From: Acanthochlamys bracteata
Lineage: Eukaryota > Streptophyta > Magnoliopsida > Pandanales > Velloziaceae
Reading direction: 5' to 3'
NCBI GenBank assembly: GCA_019914995.1
Contig: CM034135.1
Location: 2,420,501-2,484,500, forward strand
Length of the DNA: 64,000 bases
The translations under genes were made by a program, and so were the position numbers. Under the pieces are notes generated by a model, which had not been told where the DNA came from, searched no databases, and saw nothing but the letters and a program-made list of their open reading frames with translations. Shown here piece after piece: positions 1 to 9,352 of the stretch (positions are counted from its first letter, which is position 1; each line of letters opens with the position of its first letter).

Positions 1-594
1 AGTGCTACATACTGGTATAAACTTTATTTAACATATTAGAGGAGCGACTGATCTTAAAGACACTAGTTTATCTAACATAGACATTGGAGTAAAGCAAAAG
101 ACCGTAGTTAGAACTTCAACTGTTGGTGACAATCGTTTTCCCTTCTGTCGTCCCATCTTTTATAAAATATTCTTTGCTAAGCTAGTAAAACAGACAATAA
201 CCAATCACATTCATAAGAAGCGGGCACAATTGCAACCAATAGGTTTATAAAAGATTTATGCAGGAACAAAACCCAACCTGTACCGAATAAAGTTGTTTGC
301 AGCCTACACATAAAATCTCAATCATGACATCCACATTCCATGGAAGAAACAGCAAATGGTAAAAACAAAATTGGAGCAATAATACAACACAATAAATTAT
401 AATTTGAAGTTAAGGAACAAGAAGACAAACCAATATGATAAGTCAGCCACAAAGCTGAAAGGAGATGGCTCTCCGAGTTCGCAAATACAAGAAGAAATTT
501 AAGTCTAAAAGCACACTTTCCAAAGTTCTTACCCACAACCTCATATAAGGGTAGATGAGCGAGCATCAAAGCCACTAAATAACTCAAGAATTTC
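1..594. other. Spacer downstream of actin pseudogene
   Basis: No gene is recognised here. This is the 3' flank of the minus-strand actin pseudogene and would include its 3' UTR. The 106-codon minus-strand open frame at 318-638 overlaps the last pseudogene exon in another frame and resembles no family I know. Confidence 0.5.
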
Positions 595-1957
595 TTAAAA
601 GCATTTCTTGTGAACAATTGCAGGGGCAGACTCCTCATATTCAGCCATAGTGATCCCTATCTGCATATTAAATGGAATCATAGGTCAGATGTTGACATTT
701 GAAAAGTAAGGCAAACAACTAATTCTATAAGAGAACACCTGCTGGAAGATACCAAGTGAAGTAAGGAGTATCCACAAACTGTACTTCCTCTCAGGTGGAG
801 CCAAAAACCGATCTTCATGCTGCTCGGGGCGAGGGCTGCAATCTCCTTGCTGTACAGTCAGTAATACCAGGGAGCATAATTGATCCACCACTGAGCACAA
901 TGTTACCATACAGATCCATTCTGACATCCACATCACACTTCATGGAATTGTACGTGGTGATGTGGTCTCGTGGATAGCAGCTGCTTCCACAGCTATCAGT
1001 GATGGCTGGAAGAGGATGTTGGGGCCCCTGAATCCCTTGGCTCCAATGGTGATGACCTATCCATTGGGAAGTTTGTAACTCTTCTCAAATGAGGAGCTTT
1101 TTCTTTGCTGTCTCAAGCTCCTGCTCCTAGTCAAGAGCAACATATGCAACCTTCTCCTTTATGTCTCTGACAATTTTCTGCTCTGCCGTTGTGGTGGAGG
1201 AATTACCTCTTTCTGTAAGGATCTTCATCAGGGAGCTGTTAGGTCCCAGCCAGAGAGATCCAAACCAAGGATGGCACGAGGGAAAGCATATCTTTCATAA
1301 ATTGTAACCGTGTGGCTCACACCATCACCATAATCCATAATAATACCTACCAATGACAACAAAATCATATCAGCAGAAGAAGACAGCAGTACATGTGAAA
1401 AACATAGGGGTTGATGCTATATCAGTTGTACGTCCAGTAGCAAGGGAAAGGATGGCACGGGTAGCAACATACATAGCTGGGAGATTGAGCGTCTCAGACA
1501 TGATTTGTGTCATCTTCTCCCTATTGGCCTTGGGATTTAGTGGTGCTTCAGTAAGGAGCACAGGATGCTCTTCAGGAGCAAAACTCCGCTCATTGTAGAA
1601 GGTGTAATACCGCATCTTCTCCATATCATCCCAATTGCAGACAATTCCATGCGCAATAGGATACTTCAACGTCAGAATTCCCATCATGGACCGAGCTTCA
1701 TCGCCCACGTACACATCATTCTAACCCATACCACCATTACACCCATGTGGCAAGGTCAACCCATAATACTGGCAACAATTCCCTAGGCGCATCATCTCCA
1801 GCAAACCCAGCCTGTAGAGTAGTTCACGCTTTTATAGAAATGCCATGCAGATTGTAGATCGGACAAAACTTCAAGATTTACAAGAAAAAGGTACTGACCT
1901 TGACCATTCCAGTGCCATTGTTAACACAAGAGGTTGGATATCATGACTATCAGCCAT
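595..1957 (-). pseudogene. Actin pseudogene, intron-containing
   Basis: This is a decayed copy of a plant actin gene, the filament-forming ATPase of the cytoskeleton. The minus strand begins with MADSHDIQPLV at 1957 and ends with EESAPAIVHKKCF and a stop at 595. In between are clear actin blocks: RAGFAGDDAPR-like, [27 protein letters not shown], and VAPPERKYS-like. Introns sit where plant actin introns sit: after codon 20 (donor near 1898, acceptor near 1830), after the GRTTG region (about 1345-1430), and before the last exon (about 666-740). A possible 5' leader exon lies at about 3167-3240, with a TATA-like TATATAAAA near 3266-3276, a donor near 3166 and an acceptor just upstream of the ATG. 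Several lesions prevent translation: a frameshift right after LV, a scrambled block after DDAPR, and in-frame TAG codons in LDYEQELE and in LPNGQVITIG. Retained introns show that this is a DNA-level duplicate and not a processed copy. Confidence 0.9.
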
Positions 1958-3280
1958 TCTTTAATGAACGCTGCTGAAGAAATTTAAAAAAGCATGGGTC
2001 CATGACTAGCGGAAAAGTAACATATTGATATGAAAAAACTGTGACTTAATTATGAGGCAGCATCTACATCATCAGTTCTCATAAGTAACATCAAATTGTT
2101 ATATTACTCAGAAACAAACTGTGACTACAATATTAGCCAATATTGTTCAAGACTAGACATACTTGCTGCACTTTGATCTATCATTTTAATAGAATTGAAT
2201 TTTATCAAGAACAGTATAGCTGGTAACAATACTTTAAGCTTTTTCTTTATAGTTATCAGCCTTATGCATAAATCATCTAGGACATGACCATATGAATACC
2301 AACATCATGCATGAACATGCAACTTATTTCATAATAAAAACTTGAAGGTATGACTTGATGGGTTCAACAGGCAACTTGCAGAAGCCAGTAACACAAAAAT
2401 ACAATTAATGTCAAGACATAAAAAAGAACAAGAGCATATGCGTATAGGATGAACGTAAGTTAGGTTTATAGCATACAGGAATAGAAAGCATCACATTCGT
2501 ATTAATCACAAACTACTTTATACACATATTGTCAATGATGCAGTACGCTACCACGAAAACATCAAGCATTTTTTAGATCTCAACTCTCTACCAGAGGAGA
2601 GAGGAAAATTCACCTACTCAAGATTGAGCTCAGGGTCTTTGACCTTATAAGAAGTTCGAAGAAAGATATAAGCATGCCACGAGTCGTACAGTCAGGTCAA
2701 AGAAATTATATGGAGACAGTGCGACATCAAACTAGATGTCAAACAATCCACAACCCACTTCATACTCCAAAAATCAACTTTCTAATGATTCACAACGGCA
2801 AACTATCCAGAATCCTTATATTTTGTCCAAAGAGAAACCAATACGCACAGAACAACAACTAAAAAAGCAAAAGTTGCATGAACCACTTCTATCTCCAACA
2901 ATCAGTTCATAGCAAATCTAAAAGCTTGTTTTTCAACAAAAACCTTCATCGAAGAAGTGGAACTAGAATCCCGGCACCAAACACTACAAACACATCGATC
3001 TCCATCAAATTACAAACAAAAATATCAAAGCTGTGATCAAACTCAATCGACCCACAAAAGATCATACCAAATCATCACCAATTCCAATTCTAACTTACCG
3101 AATCGAGAAACAAATTTACCAGATCTAATAGTAAAAGAGAAGAAAGAGATCTAGGAAATCAAACCTTAAAATAAGAGGATCAAGCGAGAAGATCGATCAA
3201 TCGCATGAAGAAGAACAACGGTGGATTGAAAACGCTAGGGTGGTCAGAAGAAAAGGACGGCGCTGTTTTATATATCGTTA
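1958..3280 (-). promoter_or_regulatory. Leader intron, leader exon and promoter of the actin pseudogene
   Basis: Plant actin genes usually carry a long intron in the 5' UTR just before the ATG. Here the minus strand shows CTTCAG about 10 bases before the ATG as acceptor, and a donor AAG/GTTTGA near 3166. This leaves a leader exon of about 75 bases (3167-3240) and a roughly 1.2 kb leader intron. A TATATAAAA stretch on the minus strand near 3266-3276 is correctly placed for a TATA box. The open frames at 2674-2862 and 2957-3154 look like chance frames in this intron. Confidence 0.55.
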
Positions 3281-4077
3281 AGTTGGAGGAGCTGGAAAGC
3301 TGAAGCAAGATACCAAAATCTTTCAAGACGTGGCGAACTATATCATTCATTGGATGGAAACTGATAGCTGCCTTGCGATTTTAGCTATTCCTGTTTCACG
3401 CGTGCAGCTAATCGGTATTTCGGTTTGTACTTTGGACTGTTTATAAATAACTTTTTTTTTAATATTTTAAAATATTTGATAAAAATGTTTAGTATTTTTA
3501 TTTTAAGAATAATAAAAATAAATATTTTTAATATTTTTATGATATATTTTTATACTTTTAAATAAAATTTATAGAATATTATTAAAAGTTATCATAAATC
3601 AAAATAAAAAATTAGAAGAAGAATGTAAATTTAAATACACTGCTAAATTATTATCTGCAATTTTATCTATCATATACAATTTATATTCTAATTTTTAATA
3701 CAAAAAGTAAAATTTAAGTAATTTAAATTTTTTTAAACTTCAATTTTAAAATTTATTATTTATACAAAATTAATATTATATAAATTTATTTTTATTAAAA
3801 TTTGATTAACAAGTGAGTTTAACTCGCTTTCTAACGCGCTTCAAACGTAAATTCCTAATTACAAATTCCCATTCCCTAATATTTTCCTTTATTCACTTTC
3901 TACTCACTAACATTATCGGTTTGGCAGTTTAAATATGCTAGGATTTCTATTGTTAAATATAAAAATTACGTGATTCATAGTTTTGGGCGAGCCATGGAGG
4001 TATGGACACTGGTCGTGGATCAGGTTTTATTTTATTTTTTTCAATTAAGAAAACATAATTTTATGACGGAACACTAA
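3281..4077. other. AT-rich spacer
   Basis: No gene is seen. 3430-3800 is extremely AT-rich, with imperfect inverted runs of A and T like the short AT-rich repeat elements elsewhere in the window. The left boundary of the RPN2-carrying segment lies at the right edge. Confidence 0.5.
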
Positions 4078-4775
4078 CGCTGTGTTTGGACGAAGAATTT
4101 ATAAAAAAATAAAAATAGAAAGGAAAAAAAAATACAAAAAAAAAGAAAAAAAAATTTCTTTGATAGTATTTAAATAAATTAATAAAAAAAAGAAATAAAA
4201 AGATAAATTATGTTTAAATTAAAAAAAAATTATAACAAAAAAGATGTCTTTATATATATATTTCTTTGTAATAATTGAAAAAAAAATAAAATGCATAATT
4301 TTGTTTATTTTTTAGATCGAAATATTAAATCTTACTTTTTATTTTGCGCAGACACTAAAAAACATTTTTTCTCGACAACCACTATTATAAAAAATTAAAA
4401 ACAATCAATACAAAAATATTTTCAAATTTACTTCAATATCATTAACAAAAACAAACTACAAGCCACGATCTTATAGTTACAAATGATATCATCAACATAA
4501 TACAAACACCAATAATACATGTTATAATAATATGATGCAACGTTACATAAATACTACAAATGCTAACAATATATAATACCAACAATATAAAATACTACAT
4601 TAGATAATACTAGATCAATATGATATCAACTCGAACAAGGTTTTCACTGCACCCGAACAAGCTTCTGTGGAAAAAGAAAACAATATATACAAGGATTAAA
4701 GAATGAAATTACATGCTGCTCCAAAAGGATACATGTGAACTTAATGATTAGAAAGAAAGAACCGGAGCGTACTTA

Positions 4776-5699
4776 TCAAGCATTCTTTCCACGATAGCCT
4801 CCAAATCTAGGATCCACCATAGACTCTTCATCACTTGGTTTTCCAGCTTTGGACCTGAGACTGGCATACTCATCTAATGCTTTAGCTGAACATACAAAGA
4901 AACAAATTAGGCTTAAGAGAAATGCATCATTCATCATTACGACAAAGAGTGAGTGAACCTACAAAGAATATTTTTTGCATAATCAGAATCTTCAGATACA
5001 TCAAACAGGGGGCCAGCCCCAAGTGCGTATGACAATGAATCATTAAGTTCGCCGAGGAAGTAAAAGATCTGCCACACCATACCACAAGAATAATTAGCTT
5101 TTGACGTATATATATATAACAGTATGGTTTCAAAGCTTCTGAGTGAATCATGCATTTAGGTGAAAAGAATAACCTTCGAAACCACAAGAGCTGCAAGTTG
5201 CCTCTGGTCAAACTCTTCGTCCTCGTATAAGCTTTCACTACACAATAGTATAGAGAAAAAATAACTATGCAGATATAGAATCCAATAGAAGGAATAAGAA
5301 CTAAAAAAAATTCCATACATAATGAGCGACTTGACAGCAAGTAAAGTTGGAAAAAACCTTGTTAGACTCGAACCGAGTTTAAACAGAAAACAGAACAAAG
5401 CGGCTGTTCAAGAAAATTCCAGTTTTTTGCTGAAATCAGTAACAACGAAAAAGAGCGCGACAGAAATCTAGAGCCCTAGATAGCGCAAGAAGCAGGTCGG
5501 AGGACATATCGTGGAAAGAAAAGATTACATACATAGTTGGCACAGAGGTGGAAATCTCGGGCCAGAATTGGGGAACTAGAAAGTTCAGTTGATTGAGGGC
5601 GTGAAGCTTCAAGACTGGATGCTGTTCGTTAAGCATGGCAAGCATGCCGCCAACAGAAGTAACTACGCCGCCCATCGCCGGCAATAGCACCGCCGCCAT
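4776..5699 (-). pseudogene. Truncated 26S proteasome RPN2 (PSMD1) 5' fragment
   Basis: RPN2 is a scaffold subunit of the proteasome regulatory particle, normally about 1000 residues. Only the N-terminal ~150 are here. Exon 1 (5533-5699) encodes MAAVLLPAMGG through FWPEISTSVPT. Exon 2 (5174-5237) gives IESLYEDEEFDQRQLAALVV, exon 3 (4963-5068) IFYFLGELNDSLSYALGAG, and exon 4 starts at 4885 with KALDEYASLRSKAG. Phases match across all junctions. In exon 4 an extra T after VDPR shifts the frame, so the expected LEAIVERMLDK is read out of frame and a TGA follows at 4776. No further RPN2 exon is found downstream. The start and the first three exons look intact, so a short chimeric transcript is possible. 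Inverted repeats surround the fragment. Confidence 0.85.
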
Positions 5700-5867
5700 C
5701 GCTCCTGCTCTCGAATCGATGAATCAATAGAGAGAGAAGAGAGGGAACGAAAGAGAGGAGCTAGACGTCGGAGAGAGAAGTCAGACGCGCCGGAAGGGAC
5801 GATCACGTTGCTGCGTGCGGAAACGGGTGAGGGGGAGGACGAAATAATAAGGGCAGAATTTGGCACT

Positions 5868-6080
5868 GCGTAGAAGCTTTTTAATTTTTTTCGTTTTTTA
5901 ATATATATTTTATAAATATTTAAAAAATTTTATTTAAAAATTTAAATAACGTAGAAAAATTTTATTTTATTATTACTTACTTTTTTTAAAATAAAAAAAA
6001 TAAAATATATATTTTTTTTAAAAATAAAAATATTTTTTATTTCAAAAAAATTTCATTTAATAAACGCTACCAAAACGCAC
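5868..6080. repeat. AT-rich short inverted-repeat element (copy 1)
   Basis: This is an AT-rich stretch with a core TTTTATAAATATTTAAAAAA that recurs, in either orientation, at several places in the window. Ends resemble TGCGT(A/T)-type inverted termini: GCACTGCGTAGAAGC on the left and GCTACCAAAACGCACC on the right. It lies just upstream of the RPN2 fragment, inside the putative capturing element. It is probably a MITE, but family assignment needs a repeat library. Confidence 0.5.
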
Positions 6081-6407
6081 CCAAAATTAAGACTGCTGCC
6101 ATAGGACTGTTTCTTCCCTTCTCTACCTCGTTCTCCTTCTCTGCTAAACAGTAACTCTTGAATCAAACAGAGAATTGTTTTTCCTTCCTCTTCTTTCTCC
6201 TTATACCTACTCCATCCAAACACAGCGTAATCGTGCGGGTCTGTCCGAATTATTGAAACATTTATTGGGCTTTGATTATACTTGGTAAACATGGCCCTAA
6301 CTTATTGCGCTAAATGAGCCGGGTTAAGAAACCTTCGTCTTTCCTTTTGTTGTCTGGTATTTCCCGCCGGAAAGAAAAGTGAAGAAGTTTCTAGAGAGAA
6401 TAGAGAG

Positions 6408-7757
6408 ATGGACGCCGCTTAGTGAGCGAGCGAGAGTTTCCCGAAATCGATTCGAATATTCAACGATTTTGTGCTTCTCATCGTATTTTCTCAGGCTAGT
6501 CCAAGTCTTGATTCCAATTTTAGATCTTAGGTTTTTAAGATTTGGTTAGTAATTTTTTTGTCATTTGGAATCAGTGATTATGGTTTTGATAATTCAACTT
6601 TAGAAGTTTTGTGTGTAGTTGAGTGCTTTCTCAGTTCGAGATTTTATGTGTTTGTTCTTCTTTTGGAGAATGTGGAAGTAAGGAGACAGTTAACACTGTT
6701 GTGTCCATTAGAGTATTGCGCTTTTTCGAAATTTTAATAGGAGTTAGGGGAGTTGAAGCGCAGTTGTCAAGTTTGGAAAGAAATCTAATAGCTCAACTAC
6801 TCAGAAAACTTAGTATCTTTGGACAAGAACTGAAGTTATGGGACTTTAATTAGCCCATTTTTTTCCACACAAATCAATTGACCCACATATGTCGGTACTA
6901 TCTGGAATGTTTTATATACCTATGCTGTTCTTACAGTTTGCTAAACATTCCTGCAATGTGTTTTCTAGTTTGTTCGACTGTTTATCATTCTTATAGTTTG
7001 TTGGTCTTAGTGGCACAGTCGAAGATTTTCTTACATGTGATATTGGATCATTGATAGCTCTTGCTTATGAAGCCAACAGGCTGTAAAGGATGTTGGTACT
7101 TCATTAACCATCAGTTTTGAGAGACATGATTAACTTTAAATCATCTAATCTGTATCAGTAATCTCCGTTTCTCCTTGGCGCTTTGATGTTTCTTTTGCCA
7201 GACATACTGGAAAATTTTAAAAATATATGATATTCTTTTCTACATTATGACTTTAAAGTCTACTAAATATAATTGTAAGCTTCTTAGATGTCAATAAGTT
7301 CTTTGTGCCAGAAGACAAAGACTATTATTTATGTCAGTGTGACACAGCATGTATAATTTTCCATACCATTTATGGTATACTCACTGTATTATGATACTAA
7401 ATATGAGACGTGCAAACAGGGAATTAGTGAAGTCTTGTCAGTCATGGATGATATGCATCTGCCATGGTTAAATGGATTCGAATTGTTTGAGGATGTTAAC
7501 CAGAATAAGCATTTCCTTCCTATTGGATGTGAAGGGTATGACAGACATGTTCTAGTCTAGGTTCTGACTTATTAGCATGTACTTGTTTTATTTAATAATA
7601 GGTTTTAATTGCTTTCCAGAATAGATATGCTTCTTGGAGGAGGATTGTGCAAAGGTCAGCTAACTGAATTGGTCGGACCATCGTCTTCTGGTAAAACACA
7701 GGTATGGTGTCTTTCTGTTAGTGCTATGTGACTGAACTACGATCTCTCTCTCTCTCT

Positions 7758-7833
<76 letters not shown>

Positions 7834-9306
7834 ATAGGATATAGGCACTTCATGTGCTATATGCACTCCATCGGCTTCTCCGGTCATATTTGGCTGGAGA
7901 GATCTCCAAATTCGATCTTCACCGTTGGATAAGTAAAACTACGAGTTGTAAACATTCTTACAAAATTTTACTTCAATCGGACCACAAATAGACCTCCATC
8001 CGGCAATTTGATTGAGATGACTCAAACAGTAAAAGTTGACAAAATATATATTTTTAGTTTTTGAGCCATCTTGATCAAGTGACCGGATGAAGGTCGATTC
8101 GTGGTCCGATTGAACTGAAATTTGATAAGCATGTTTTCAACTTATAGTTCTACATATCTAATGGTGAATATCGGATTTGAAGGTCTCTCCGGCCAAATAT
8201 GACCAGAGAAACTGATGGAGTGTATATAACATATGGAGTGCCTATATCCTATCCCATATATATATATGGGATAGGATATAGGCACATGTAGGTCTTAAAG
8301 GCACATGTGTACACATGCCGGCCAAAAGTGGCTGGCGAGTTCTTCAAATCTAATCTCCACCGTTGGATATGAAGAACCATGAGTTGGAAACATGTTGATA
8401 AAATTTCAGCTCAATCGGAATACGAACCGATCTCCATTGGAACTCTTGATCAAAATGATATAAACTTTTAAATTTGACAAAAGATATATATTTTGTTTTT
8501 GTGTCACTTTGATCAAGAGTTCCGATGGAGATCGGTTCGTATTCGATTGAGCTGAAATTTTATCAACATATTTCCAACTTATGGTTCTTCATATCCAACG
8601 GTGGAGATTGAATTTAGAGAGCTCGTCGGCCACTTTTGGCCGGCATGTGTACACATGTACCTTTAAGGCCTACATGTACCTATATATATATAGATATATA
8701 TATATATATAAGATAAATGCACATTTCGTTCTTAGAGGCACATGGTGCACATGCTGGTCAAAAGTGGTTAATAAGGTAGTGCTCTTTTATTTAAAATGCA
8801 TGAGTTCGAATTTTAGTGAGAGAATTTGTTTAAGATTTTTTAAAAATTTAGTGTAGATCACAATCAAGTCACACTTGGGTTTGATACGGATACATCCAGC
8901 CTGGGCAATACGGGTTGCAACCTAGTGTTGAGACTGGTGTTGCGACCCAAGTACGAAGTGCGACCCGCTGTAACTTGATAGGACTCGAGTGTTATTGAAG
9001 TGGGTCGCACGGGTCGTATTGGGTCACACATGATCAAACTGGATATAACCGTATTAAATCTGAGTGTGATTGAACTGCGGACTGCATGCGACTTTTTTCG
9101 ACCTCATGCGACCTCCATGAAAAAGTCATAACGCATTCGCCCTCAGATAGGACCGAAATTATAAAATTGAGTCTGAAATTGCAAAATTAGTCGTGTATAT
9201 GTATACCTTTAGATTTGCAATCGGACGTTTCAAACAGCAGCACAATGCACAGTAAATGATGTGTGCATATATATATATATATATATATCTATATATGTAT
9301 ATATAT

Positions 9307-9352
<46 letters not shown>

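Larger units (their letters stand above)
4078..6227. mobile_element. Candidate gene-capturing TIR element carrying RPN2 exons
   Basis: The segment starts with CGCTGTGTTTGG at 4078-4089 and ends with its exact reverse complement at 6216-6227. TAA is present immediately outside both ends (4075-4077 and 6228-6230). The inverted similarity continues imperfectly and A-rich for roughly 50 bases inward. Three-base TWA target duplications are typical of PIF/Harbinger elements. The cargo is the promoter region and first four exons of RPN2, plus a nested AT-rich repeat at about 5868-6080. No transposase is visible, so the element would be non-autonomous. What I see is the inverted ends and the flanking TAA. 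That they mark one transposed unit is inference, because a 3-bp duplication can arise by chance. Confidence 0.5.

Noticed and set aside
1353..1786. Plus-strand frames over the actin pseudogene
   Set aside because: They are antisense shadows of the actin-like exon and have no independent support.
7660..7887. Minus-strand frame with a Tyr-Ile repeat
   Set aside because: It is produced by the TA microsatellite and crosses a RAD51D exon and intron on the wrong strand.
8776..8840. GAGTTCGAATTTTAG resembling a tRNA T-arm
   Set aside because: No acceptor stem, D-arm or anticodon arm can be fitted around it.
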